From positions 1-64,000 of IMG/VR virus record IMGVR_UViG_3300030041_000022: 64,000 nt of DNA; one strand, written 5' to 3'. The stretch comes from a virus. A program made the translations under genes and the position numbers. Below are positions 23,950 through 33,500 of the stretch, in pieces (within the stretch, counting starts at the first letter, position 1; each line of letters begins with the position of its first letter). Under the pieces are notes generated by a model that searched no databases, was not told the origin of the DNA, and was given only the letters and a program-made list of their open reading frames with translations.

Positions 23950-24435
23950 ATGGGTTACACCCGCACCCCGGCGCACTACACCGCTAGCGCTGCCTATCAC
24001 GGCGGCGATCCGGTGTGGATCCGCCCTGCCAATCTCGACCTGCGCCGTATCAACCCCCAAGGCGGGGCCGCGCTCGGCGACGACGGCATTGACCTGATCG
24101 CGATGATCCCCCAGCTGACCCAGACCCTGGCAACCGTGGGCACCACGGCAGTCCAGTTGCGGGAACAGCAGATCCAGAACCAACGCCAGGACGCGAACCA
24201 GGCCCAAGCCGTCGCCGCGACGAATGCGCAGACCGCCGCCCTGGAGCAAGCAACGGCGGCGAACCAAGCCGTCGCCGACCCAACCGCATCGCCTGCGGCG
24301 GTACCGACTCCAGGCGTGTCACTTCCCACCCCGCACGGCAAGAAGGGGGGCGGCATGACTGTCCCCCTGATCATCGGGGGTACCGTCATCGGGATTGCCG
24401 TGGTTCTGGCATTGCTCAAGCTCCGCCGGGGCTGA
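23950..24435 (+). CDS. Virion-type membrane protein, C-terminal helix and basic end
   Basis: 161 residues. The N-terminus is Tyr/His-rich (MGYTRTPAHYTASAAYHGG). LGDDGIDLIAMIPQLTQTLA is followed by a long Gln/Ala helix (VQLREQQIQNQRQDANQAQA), a Pro linker and a C-terminal membrane segment (VPLIIGGTVIGIAVVLALL) ending KLRRG. First of a run of genes sharing this C-terminal helix plus basic tail. Proposed membrane-associated virion protein; homologues not recognised. Confidence 0.7.
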   Translation: MGYTRTPAHYTASAAYHGGDPVWIRPANLDLRRINPQGGAALGDDGIDLIAMIPQLTQTLATVGTTAVQLREQQIQNQRQDANQAQAVAATNAQTAALEQATAANQAVADPTASPAAVPTPGVSLPTPHGKKGGGMTVPLIIGGTVIGIAVVLALLKLRRG

Positions 24436-24436
24436 T

Positions 24437-25651
24437 ATGGCCCGGTCCTACCAGCCCAACCTCGGGGCGCTCGAGCAGGCCCGGTACCAACACATGCACC
24501 GGAGAGCACGCAACCAGCTGGCCGGGTTGGGAGACGCATCCGTTCCGTACGTCCCGTCGGTCGCGGTCCAGGCAGCGATGACCCCGAACCTGACGGGCAG
24601 TGGCCCGACCATGACCCAGACCGCAGCGGTCACCGCCACCATGAAGTCGGCAATCATCGCCGCGGCGGTTGAGGTGTCCCTGGCCCAGACCATCGTCTCC
24701 ACTGTCGGGGATGCCGTTATCAGCGCGGCCACAGTCGCCGCTGCCACGGCAATCACCGGTACTGCGGTCGCCGCAGGAGCCGCCGCCACGTCTGCATGCT
24801 TGTCCGCCGGGTGCTGCTGGCCGATTGTCGGGTGGGCCTTCGACGCCTTGGTGATCATCGGGGAATTCATCTCCAGCCAATCCGCCAAGCGCCAGACGGC
24901 GTTCGTGATCCAAGAGACCAAGGATCATATCAGCGCCTATGGCCAGGCGGCCCAGGCCGAGATCGACGCCATGCAACTCCAGATCGGGCAGTCCGTCTAC
25001 CCGACCGCACAGGCCCTGGCTGCGTCGACCCAGGCCCTCAACGGCTTCAACGGACTCGGGGGTCTGCCGCCGTGGGCTCGGGAAGTGATCTCCAAGGTCC
25101 AGGTCGATCTGATCAAGCAGGTCGGCAATCTGATCCTGAGTACCGGTGAACTCGGGGCCAAGATCGTGGGGGACAAGCATGGGGAAGAACTGGCTGCTAA
25201 GAAAAAGAAGCAGTTCGACGACAACTCGGACCGGGTCCAGCAGATGTTCTCCGGCAAGCTCAAGAACCCCTACCGGATGTTCGCCGACGGGCTCGACGAT
25301 ATCGGGCGCACCCTCGGGGGTGAGCAGGGCGTGCACGTGATCAACCAGAAGTGCTCTGAACTCCAGACGGCGGCCGAGGCAGACATCGATACCTGGAAGA
25401 CCCAGACCGAGGCGGTGCTCCAGACCCCCGACTACACCCAAGCGGTCACCGTCAACATCGCCAAGGCCCTACGCGCGGACCCGAGTTTTACCGCCAATGT
25501 CACCACGATCGCGGCCAACAACCAGATGCTGGTGGCCTACTTCAACGGACTCAACGGGCTCTCCACCGACTCGTCCCGAGCGAACAGCGCCGGTGGCTTG
25601 GTGGCGACCCTCGGAGGCATCGCTGCCGCCCTCTATTTCTTTAAGCATTGA
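24437..25651 (+). CDS. Large helical virion-type protein with LAGLGD motif
   Basis: The ATG at 24437 (MARSYQPNLGALEQARYQHM) follows the previous stop directly and is preferred. 404 residues. LAGLGD appears near residue 33, a motif echoed in several neighbours. The N-terminal third contains a long Ala/Val/Thr hydrophobic stretch (VISAATVAAATAITGTAVAAG) then CCWPIVGWAFDALVIIGEF. The middle is helical, with KKKKQFDDNSDRVQQMF. The C-terminus is a membrane segment (GGLVATLGGIAAALYFF). Likely membrane-associated structural or penetration protein. Confidence 0.7.
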   Translation: MARSYQPNLGALEQARYQHMHRRARNQLAGLGDASVPYVPSVAVQAAMTPNLTGSGPTMTQTAAVTATMKSAIIAAAVEVSLAQTIVSTVGDAVISAATVAAATAITGTAVAAGAAATSACLSAGCCWPIVGWAFDALVIIGEFISSQSAKRQTAFVIQETKDHISAYGQAAQAEIDAMQLQIGQSVYPTAQALAASTQALNGFNGLGGLPPWAREVISKVQVDLIKQVGNLILSTGELGAKIVGDKHGEELAAKKKKQFDDNSDRVQQMFSGKLKNPYRMFADGLDDIGRTLGGEQGVHVINQKCSELQTAAEADIDTWKTQTEAVLQTPDYTQAVTVNIAKALRADPSFTANVTTIAANNQMLVAYFNGLNGLSTDSSRANSAGGLVATLGGIAAALYFFKH

Positions 25652-25732
25652 AATACCAACCATACCCCCTATCCTGGCATCATCCGCTCTCATGAGCCCC
25701 GCGCCAACTTCTCCTTTCTAGGAACCCTACCC

Positions 25733-26404
25733 ATGGCTGGCTACCCCTCGATCAATGCTCCCGGCGCCCGTTCGCTCGCGGTGCCCCCGCCCAAGAGCCT
25801 GAAGATCCCGCTCGGGCGCCGACTGGACGCCAAGATGGCGAAGAACCTCATGTCCGCCCGCCCCAAGCGCGTGCCGCGCGACAATGGCGGCGGCGGGTTC
25901 TTCCCCGGCATGGGTGAAGAGATGGACGAGACCGAGGTCAAGGTCGGGTACTCCGATCTCGGCCGGTGGTACGGCCCGAACCAGCGCCGCCCGGCGACCA
26001 GCGGCATGGCGCGCACCAATCGCCTTGCCGGCCTGGGCGACACCCCGACCGCCGGCTCCGGCACCCCCGGTGCGGCCACCGCGGCTCCCGCCCCGATCAT
26101 CAAGCGCGTGCCCAATACCCCGCGTCACCTGGTGACCCAAGGCACCCCGACATCGATCTCCTCGGTCTCCGGCCTCGGCGCGCTGCACGCGGCAGCCCAC
26201 GCCGCCCACGCCAAGACCAAGCATGCGGCGATCGTCAAGCACGCGGCGATCAAGGTGCACAAGCTCGCCCCGGCACACGACGGGTTCATGCCCGGCTTCG
26301 GCGCCTTCGACATGGCGAGCCTGACCAGCCCCAAGATGCTCATCGGCGGGGCGCTCGCCTTCGGCGCCTGGTATTTCCTGCTCCGCAAGAAGCGCCGCGC
26401 CTGA
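25733..26404 (+). CDS. Virion-type membrane protein with GFMPGFG motif
   Basis: 223 residues. The first 130 are polar, Pro- and Arg-rich, with NRLAGLGDTPTAG. The segment HDGFMPGFGAFDMASL precedes a single C-terminal membrane helix (LIGGALAFGAWYFLL) and the tail RKKRRA. The GFMPG(F/M) motif recurs in the 1108-residue protein and in two further proteins downstream (33914-34789 and 34799-35491). A shared processing or assembly signal is possible. Confidence 0.7.
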   Translation: MAGYPSINAPGARSLAVPPPKSLKIPLGRRLDAKMAKNLMSARPKRVPRDNGGGGFFPGMGEEMDETEVKVGYSDLGRWYGPNQRRPATSGMARTNRLAGLGDTPTAGSGTPGAATAAPAPIIKRVPNTPRHLVTQGTPTSISSVSGLGALHAAAHAAHAKTKHAAIVKHAAIKVHKLAPAHDGFMPGFGAFDMASLTSPKMLIGGALAFGAWYFLLRKKRRA

Positions 26405-26407
26405 GCC

Positions 26408-26857
26408 ATGGGCTGGCTGACCCCCGAGATCACCGCCCCCGTCACCCTGAAGCTCACCGCTGATGACGTGCGGCGCGAGGCCCTGGGGCGGATCCTGTCG
26501 CTCTCCGGGGCAAGTGTCGGCATCATCGGGGGCATCCTGATCCTGTCCGCGAATCCGGCGCTCAAGGGCGCGGTCACCGCCGGACAGGGCCAGACCATCA
26601 CCCTGAGCGTCGCGGACGCCAAGAAGAGCGCCCTGGGCAAGTCCTTGGCCCTCATCGGTACTGGCATCGGTGTGGCAGGCTCCCTGCTGGTGATGAGCTC
26701 GAACCCGAAGTCCAAGGCCAAATTCGCGTCCGCCTATGACGCCCTGCCCGCCGGACTCAAGACCCACAAGAACGTGCTGATGGCCCTCGGTGGTGCCGCC
26801 GTGGTCGGCGGGATCGCCTACATGCTCAAACTCCAGAACTCGCAGTACGCCACATGA
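26408..26857 (+). CDS. Membrane protein, about four hydrophobic segments, 149 aa
   Basis: Starts 3 bases after the previous stop. Hydrophobic segments near residues 31-50 (GASVGIIGGILILSANPA) and 80-100 (SLALIGTGIGVAGSLLVMSS) form an internal repeat with similar flanks (ALGRILSL and ALGKSLAL). A third segment (VLMALGGAAVVGGIAYML) ends the protein. The stop overlaps the next ATG. Probably an integral virion or host-membrane protein. Confidence 0.7.
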   Translation: MGWLTPEITAPVTLKLTADDVRREALGRILSLSGASVGIIGGILILSANPALKGAVTAGQGQTITLSVADAKKSALGKSLALIGTGIGVAGSLLVMSSNPKSKAKFASAYDALPAGLKTHKNVLMALGGAAVVGGIAYMLKLQNSQYAT

Positions 26858-28647
26858 GCGACAACATCTTCACCCCGGTCGGCAACACGGACGAGGCGTC
26901 GGCCCTGATGGGAACCAGCGGCCGGGTCTGGTCCCCCTTCTCCCCGTTCTTCAACCAGCGCGCCGCGGTGAAGCGAGACTTCGCCGAAGAGCGCGGCCGG
27001 TTCAAGCGCATCATGCGCCGCAATCCCCTCTCCGAGCAGGAGAAGCTCGCCCTGGTCAGCGGCACCGATCCCAAGGCTATCGTCCCGGTCACTGCCTCGC
27101 TCGCCGTCGGCGGCTTGATCGTGAACCGTGCTTGGGAGGATGCCGCTGACTACTGCGAGTATCTGGTCCGCCACTACCATTCCCGGATAGGTGGTGCGCG
27201 AGCGAAGGCGGACGCTGCGCGAGCGAAGAAGGGGCAGGGCCCGAAGATCATATCCAGTTCAGCCATTACCTGGGCGGTGGCGTTCAGCGCCATCGGCCAA
27301 TACTGCAGGGCCCTGGCCGAGGGCCGGGAGCCGACGCGCCCTGCGCGCACCATCGCCGACCGGAAGGTGGGGGCGGTGATCTCGATGTGGGATGACGTCC
27401 GCAAGTCCTGCCTGGCCGCGGAGGGCAACGTCAAGCTGCCGTTTGCCGCCTATTCCGAGATGCCGGTGGTGACCTGCCCCGGTGCCGGTGGGGTGACCAA
27501 GTTCTCCGGCCTGACGGGCAAGACCCTCGGCGTGGCAGTGCCAACCGGTCCCGATGTCCGCGGTTGCGCGTCCTTCTGCTACTCCCTGAAGGCCTTCGGC
27601 AAGCCCACCTGCGTCGCCCGCCAGCTGATCCTGACCCTCGGCGCGGCTGTGGATCCGGTGCGCCACGCCCAGGTAGTCACCGAGCAGATGACCAAGCTCG
27701 CCAAGAAGGGGACCAAGATCCTGCGCCTGTTTGTCGATGGGGACTTCCGCAGCGAAGCCTCGATCATTGCCTGGATGGACCACTGCGTCCGCCCGCTGCA
27801 TGCGCTCGGCGTCACCGTCTATGGGTACAGCAAGTCGTGGGAGCATCTCCATGCCGTGCACCGGCAGAAGGGCGCATCCTGGTGGCCGACCAACTATGTG
27901 ATGAACATCTCGAGCGGCAGCCGCTTCGCATCGGATCCGACCTGGCAGGCGCGCATCCGTGAACTGCCGGTTGCCCGCGGCGGTTTCCTGGCGGTGGATC
28001 CAATCCAGCGTCTGCTGTGGAAGGCGATGACCAAGGTTCACGGTGAAGCGGTCTGGCAGAAGTACTGCAACGCGGCCAGCCGACACGTCGGTCACCCCGG
28101 TGCGGCCGAGAAGCTCCTGCATGCTGTGAAGTCCATGATTGGCAAGGCGAACCCGGCCCTCGTCACCGATTACAACAACTACGTCAACACCATCCACATC
28201 ATCGAGAATAAGCCGAGTGTGCTCAAGCGCATCGCCTCGATCGCCGGCGAGAAGGCACTCAAGCCGGGCCCAGTTGTCCAGGCCAGCACCTGGGCCTTCT
28301 TGTCCGAGCTGGTCAAGGGGCAGGAGATGCCGTGCCCGATCGCATGCGGGTCGTGCCCAAAGACCGCGATCATCACCCACGACAAGGTTGTGCGCGCCGC
28401 CTTGCAGCCGGAGCTCGATGCCCTCGGGGCCGAAATGCAGAAGAAGCACGGGATCTCGGAGAAGGAGCGCCGAGACTGGGAGGAACACGTCCGGGGCACC
28501 GACGCGACGACCGTGTCTGCTGGCGAGGCTGAGGCCCGCAAGAACTACCGCGCCCAGGTCGCCGCCCAGATCGAGAAGGGCTCACCGCTCATGCACTGGT
28601 GCGGGAACAAGAAGATGAAGCAAGACATCATCATCGGGTTGCATTGA
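26854..28647 (+). CDS. Gp88-like protein, 597 aa
   Basis: Residues 200-340 resemble the 'gene product 88' domain found in phages: VVTCPGAGGVTKFSGLTGK, DVRGCASFCYSLKAF, and LRLFVDGDFRSEASIIAWMD, where the family has 'RxxxxGDFxSxxYxxxW'. Further cysteines occur in MPCPIACGSCPKT near residue 495-505 and MHWCGNKKMK at the end, so a metal or Fe-S site is possible. The N-terminal 150 residues are helical and unrelated to known families. The enzymatic activity of Gp88 proteins is not established; here the gene sits among putative virion genes, which is unusual. Confidence 0.65.
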   Translation: MSDNIFTPVGNTDEASALMGTSGRVWSPFSPFFNQRAAVKRDFAEERGRFKRIMRRNPLSEQEKLALVSGTDPKAIVPVTASLAVGGLIVNRAWEDAADYCEYLVRHYHSRIGGARAKADAARAKKGQGPKIISSSAITWAVAFSAIGQYCRALAEGREPTRPARTIADRKVGAVISMWDDVRKSCLAAEGNVKLPFAAYSEMPVVTCPGAGGVTKFSGLTGKTLGVAVPTGPDVRGCASFCYSLKAFGKPTCVARQLILTLGAAVDPVRHAQVVTEQMTKLAKKGTKILRLFVDGDFRSEASIIAWMDHCVRPLHALGVTVYGYSKSWEHLHAVHRQKGASWWPTNYVMNISSGSRFASDPTWQARIRELPVARGGFLAVDPIQRLLWKAMTKVHGEAVWQKYCNAASRHVGHPGAAEKLLHAVKSMIGKANPALVTDYNNYVNTIHIIENKPSVLKRIASIAGEKALKPGPVVQASTWAFLSELVKGQEMPCPIACGSCPKTAIITHDKVVRAALQPELDALGAEMQKKHGISEKERRDWEEHVRGTDATTVSAGEAEARKNYRAQVAAQIEKGSPLMHWCGNKKMKQDIIIGLH

Positions 28648-28716
28648 CGTGCTAACTGGCCCCCGTTCACGAATTCCAGTAGAATCCGCCACAACCCTGG
28701 ATACAGTAGGCCACCT

Positions 28717-29151
28717 ATGATCCGCCGACGCCGCAGCCATCGCCGCTTCCGCCGCAACGCGCGCCCTGGTGAGAACCAGATCCCGACCGTGCGCATCGTC
28801 CGCCGGCCGAGCAAGAACCCCCGCCGCTTCATCCGCCGCAATGTGCCGATCACCCCGGCGCAGGCTGCCGCGATGAAGGCTGTCCTCCGAGCTCACGGCT
28901 ACCTCAAGACCAACCCACTCCGCCGTCGCCACAAGCGGCGCAATCCCCGAAAGCACCGCATGGCACGCCATCACCGCAAGGTCCGCCGGAACCCCGCACC
29001 CCCGAAGGGCAAGCGCGCTGGCAGCGTGTTCAAGCGCAAGGGCAAGTGGTTCCGCATCTCACTCAAGAAGGTCCGCAAGGGTCGCCGCGTCGTCCGCCGC
29101 CGCGTCACCGTCAAGACCACCGCCCGCGCCGCGAAGCGCAGCCGCCGCTAA
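28717..29151 (+). CDS. Very basic RRNP-rich protein, 144 aa
   Basis: About 40% Arg plus Lys, with repeated RRNP/RRNA/KRRNP motifs (RRFRRNARP, RRFIRRNVP, KRRNPRKHR, KVRRNPAPP) and a terminal KRSRR. One ordered helix may exist at ITPAQAAAMKAVLRAHGYL. The composition suggests a DNA- or genome-condensing internal virion protein, like the basic core proteins of other large viruses. Spacing of 69 bp from the previous gene leaves room for its own promoter, but none is obvious. Confidence 0.7.
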   Translation: MIRRRRSHRRFRRNARPGENQIPTVRIVRRPSKNPRRFIRRNVPITPAQAAAMKAVLRAHGYLKTNPLRRRHKRRNPRKHRMARHHRKVRRNPAPPKGKRAGSVFKRKGKWFRISLKKVRKGRRVVRRRVTVKTTARAAKRSRR

Positions 29152-29185
29152 GCCTGCTCACCCTCACCTGATTCTGGAGACTCCC

Positions 29186-29416
29186 ATGCCCCGTCGCCGC
29201 CACAGCCGCTACCGCCGGAACCCCGGCAAGCTCCCCGTCAAGGTCACCTTCCGCAAGGGTGGCAAGCACGTGGTGATCTTCCGTCACCACAAGGCCACCG
29301 CCGCGACCAAGGCCAAGCGCCGGGCCGCGGGCAAGCGCCTTGCCAAGATGTGGACCGCCAAGGAGCGGATGGCGAACCTGCGCAAGGCGTGGGCTGCGAA
29401 CCGCCGCCGTCGCTGA
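29186..29416 (+). CDS. Basic RRNP-type protein, 76 aa
   Basis: Starts MPRRRHSRYRRNPGKLPVKV, with a strand pair (VTFRKGGKHVVIFRHH), a Lys/Arg helix and AANRRRR at the end. A smaller relative of the preceding basic protein in composition. Probably nucleic-acid binding. Confidence 0.65.
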   Translation: MPRRRHSRYRRNPGKLPVKVTFRKGGKHVVIFRHHKATAATKAKRRAAGKRLAKMWTAKERMANLRKAWAANRRRR

Positions 29417-29489
29417 GTCGACCGTCAGCTGACCCGCAGCCCGGTCCTCCGCATCCTTGCGCGACCGGGCGGCACACCAGGACGAGCAC

Positions 29490-30581
29490 ATGCTCCCGCT
29501 CATCATCGGCATCGGCGCCGCAGCCCTCCTCCTCGGCCGTAAGGTCGTACGACGGACACGTCGGAATCCGCGGACGTATCGGCGGGTGAGTCGGAGGAAT
29601 CCGCTAGAGGCCTATCACTTCTACTTCAGCACCCACCCGTCACTGATCCACGGGAAGCGTATCGGGTGGACCCGTTACGGCATGAGCGCCGAGCAAGTGA
29701 AACGGCTTGGCATCGCAGCAGCGAAACATGACTACCCGAAGGCCTGTGACTTCGCAGTGGCGAAGATCAAGAAAGGTTTACGGGCCAACCCCCTCCGCCG
29801 CGGCTCCTCCCGTGCCACCATCAGCGGCAACATCCGTAAGCTGATCCATGAAGGGCGCCCGCAGAAGCAGGCCATCGCCATCGCGCTGCGCACCGCTGGT
29901 GTCGCACGACGCAACCCGACCAACTGGGAGCAGCTGTTCGCCCAGGAGATGGCCCGCCAGCGCGCCGCTGGCACTGCAGCGCCCAAGCCGACCGGGTATG
30001 CAAGCGTCGCGACGATGCCGAACCCCGGGAAAATAGGGAATCGAATCGTCGCGCGTCACATGATCATGACGCAGGGGCGTGATAAATCTCTGCGCGAAGC
30101 GATTGATAAGCAACTCATGTATTCCCCTGGATCCAGGGAGCGTAAGAACTGGGCAGAGATTGCCCGTATCCTCGCGGGCAAGACCAATCCACCCCGCCGC
30201 AAGGGCAAGCGCAAGGTCCGCCGCTCAAAGATCTCGGTGAGTCAGGCTGCGGCGCGGCTGATGCAGTGGCGGTGGCATCACAACCCGGGAGGCAGCGATC
30301 TGGTGCCCTGGATTGTCGAGACCACCGAGATGCGCGGCTTCTCCCACGGCAAGCCCAACATCCGCACCGAGAAGAGCGCCTTCCGCGGTAAGAGCCACAC
30401 CGCCAAGGCTCTCGCTGCTTGGGTGCTGCGCTACAACCAGTCCTTCACCTCGGGCGGGGTCAACAGTCACGCTTCCAAGGCCTTCGGCTACGAGCCCTAC
30501 GCCTTCAAGGCCAAGCTGATCAACCAGCGCAATGGGCGAGTCGCCGCGACCTACAGCGCTCCGAAGTTCCAGGTGCTCTGA
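29490..30581 (+). CDS. N-terminally anchored basic protein, 363 aa
   Basis: The start at 29490 puts a hydrophobic segment (LPLIIGIGAAALLLG) at the very N-terminus, directly followed by RRNP motifs (RRTRRNPRTYRRVSRRNP). Near residues 105-145, SRATISGNIRKLIHEGRPQK and QAIAIALRTAG form a short helical motif seen in many phage proteins of unknown role. Later parts are basic and end ATYSAPKFQVL. Topology is the mirror of its neighbours (N-terminal anchor). Could link genome and membrane. Confidence 0.65.
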   Translation: MLPLIIGIGAAALLLGRKVVRRTRRNPRTYRRVSRRNPLEAYHFYFSTHPSLIHGKRIGWTRYGMSAEQVKRLGIAAAKHDYPKACDFAVAKIKKGLRANPLRRGSSRATISGNIRKLIHEGRPQKQAIAIALRTAGVARRNPTNWEQLFAQEMARQRAAGTAAPKPTGYASVATMPNPGKIGNRIVARHMIMTQGRDKSLREAIDKQLMYSPGSRERKNWAEIARILAGKTNPPRRKGKRKVRRSKISVSQAAARLMQWRWHHNPGGSDLVPWIVETTEMRGFSHGKPNIRTEKSAFRGKSHTAKALAAWVLRYNQSFTSGGVNSHASKAFGYEPYAFKAKLINQRNGRVAATYSAPKFQVL

Positions 30582-30584
30582 CCC

Positions 30585-33500
30585 ATGCGCTCCGCCACCC
30601 CCTCCCTCGCCGACGGCGACATCAACGCCGACTACAGCGTCCTGCCGGAGAACGGCAACGACGCGGTCGACGCGACCGTCCAGAAGATGGTCGAGATGGC
30701 GGCCGGCAAGTGGGGCCGCGAGAGTCCCAAGATCCGCGCTGCGGCGATCAACATCGTGCGGGGTCTGGATCCGATCACTGGCGAACGATTCGCGCCTCAG
30801 GTCGCCAGCAAGGACTACTACGGGATGCTCGAGCAGATCCACAACTGGGTCCGCGACAACATCATGTATGTCAAGGACGTAGTGGGTCAGGAAACCCTGA
30901 GTTATCCCGAAGAAACGCTCTTCAACTCCCGTGCAGAGGACTGTGATGGGCAAGTGATTCTGGAGATGGCCCTCCTCGGCTCGATCGGCTTGCAGAGCTA
31001 TCCCGTCATCGTCGGGATGTTCCCGGGCCACTACTCACACGTCTACATGTATGCCGAGGTGCCCCCGGGGCGCCATCGCAACGCCGACACCACCTGGGCC
31101 GCCGATCCCATCATGAAGGACTGGCCGCTTGGCAGGGAGGCCCCGGCTGATAGGGTCAAGGCTAAGAAGGTCTACTCGAACCTCGCAGGATTTAACATGC
31201 CACTCAACGGATATGCTTCTTCCGACGCGGCGTTCTCTCCCCAGGACGAGCTCGAGGCCACGCAAGTCGGCACCGTGCTCGCCACCCGCCTGACCGACTC
31301 CGGGGGTGCTGGGCAGATCGTCAATGCGAACCGCCTGACCCAGTGGGGCGATGAGCTGGACGACATGTTCAATGCCGAAGCGACCGTCAATCCGATGCAG
31401 GCCGCGCCTGCCAGCCTGCTCTACGCCCGCGGCCCGGTGGTCGCCCGTGCAGCACGCGAGCAGACCTCCTACCTCAGCGAAGCCCCGCTCGGCGGGGGAC
31501 GCAACCGGCCCGGGATGCGCCGTGGCCCCCTGATCATCACGGTCAAGGACAAGGCAGTCGGCGATTCGGTCACCAAGCCCAAGGCTCCGACCGTCAACGG
31601 CCTGATGGGCCTGGCAGACTACCTCGGTGAGCTCGCCCCGATCGCCAAGGTGGTCGGCAAGCGCATGAGCGTGAACGGCAAGCGCGACGCGCTCCATGCC
31701 ACAGCGGCGGCAGCCCACCTCGCCAAGAACCAGGCCAAGAAGGCGACCAACCGGGTGGTCAAGCTGCAGCGCGACGGGTTCATGCCCGGCTTCGGCGCCG
31801 ACATGCAGCCGGACAAGACGCTCGATGTCGCCATGCAGATCGAGAAGCTGGCCCACCAGGTCTCGGCCCAGGCCGATCAGATCGCCCAGCTCGCCGCCGG
31901 CAGCAGCCCACTCCGCCAGCAGGCCCTGAGTGTCGATCTCGGGGCGATGGACTACATGAACGAGCATGCCGCGGTGTCGGACCTGCTCGACAACATGCAG
32001 CTCCCCAACGTGCCGACCAAGGACATGGCCAAGCTCAAGTCCGTCGCCCTGGTCAACTGCATCCAGGATCCGGACGTCAAGCAGCTCGCCGTCGATCTCG
32101 CCCAGACCGATCTGCCGACCGCACCTGGTGCACGCGTCAAGACCCGGCTGCCCGAGGGCGCCATCGTGCGTGACCAGATGGGCAAGGTCATCCAGAATGG
32201 CGGGGGTGATGATAGCCTGGCCGGCCTGGGCGAACTCACCCGCAAGCGCCGCATCAAGCGCGCCCTGGCCGAGTTCAACGAGAGCACCGACACCAGCGCC
32301 ATCGCCAACGCCCTGCGCGCCTCGGCGAATGGCCTGGCGGGCTACGCGAATGAACCGGGCCTCGGGCGTTCCCTGAGCCAGGCCATCAGCGGCGTGGCCA
32401 AGTCCGTGGTCGCCAGCATCACGGTCCCCGTCAAAGCTGCGGTCGCGACCGTGGTCGACCCGATCAAGCTCGCCCAGACCGTCGCCACCGGCGGCTCGGT
32501 GAAGGCGGCGCTCACGAGTGACGTCCAGAACGTCACCAACCCGATGAACCAGGCGCTCAAGCAGATCGTCACCAGCACCCAGAAGGCTCCCTCGACCCCG
32601 GCGACCCCGGCGACCCAGTATGAAGACGCCAACGGCAATATCATCAGCGCTGGGTTGTACAACAGCCTGATGTTGAACCCGTCGACCCCTGAGAGTTGCT
32701 TCGACGCGAACGGCAGCGCCCTGAACACGACCGGCTGCGTCTACGCGCCGGGCACCCCGGGCGCGACCGTGACCCAGACCACCGGCGCGTCGACCCTGTC
32801 CCAGTTCCCCGGCGGGACCTGCTTCAGCGCATCCGGTGCCTCGACCGGTGCGACCGGATGCTTCAGCCCGTCGACCGGTGCGGCCTGCTGGACCTTCACC
32901 AGCGCCACGACCGCCCCGACCGCGACCAACGCGGCCCCGGACTGCCCGATGGCTCCGGTGTCTGGATACAACCCCCAGGTCATGGGCCCCTATGCCAGCG
33001 GCCCGGGCGCTCAATGCTTCAACGTGACCACGGGTCAGCCGACCGGTGTGCCGGGATGCACGAGCCCCTCGACCGGTGTGGCGTGCTACGCCTGGCAGGG
33101 CCCGTCCGCCCCGCCGGTCGCGACCAATGCCGCGCCTGACTGCGCCGGGGCGACGTACAATCCGTACGCTGCCCAGCAGCCGTACTATCCGCCCGGCGGC
33201 GGTGCGTCACCGTACGACCAGTCCACGCCCGATGGCACCAACTACGACCCGAATACGGGTGAGAGCCTGACCTCGACCCCGGACTACTCCAACCAGGGTC
33301 CCCCGGACGACAGCGGCTTCGGGCCCGACCAGATGGGCCCGGCGTCCTATGCGGACAACAGTCAGCAGGACGAGAACACCGTGGCGGTCTCGGCCAGCGG
33401 TGGCGGCGGGTTCGACCCCTCGGGCAACTCGGGCATCACCGCCGGCGGCCAGTCTGACAGCGGTGATGATGGCTCGGATGATGGCGGCTCGGATGATGGC

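Noticed and set aside
31035-33014. Minus-strand frame of 659 codons
   Set aside because: Antisense to the transglutaminase-like gene; Arg/Gly/Val-rich composition with no start context, and opposite to the direction of the unit.
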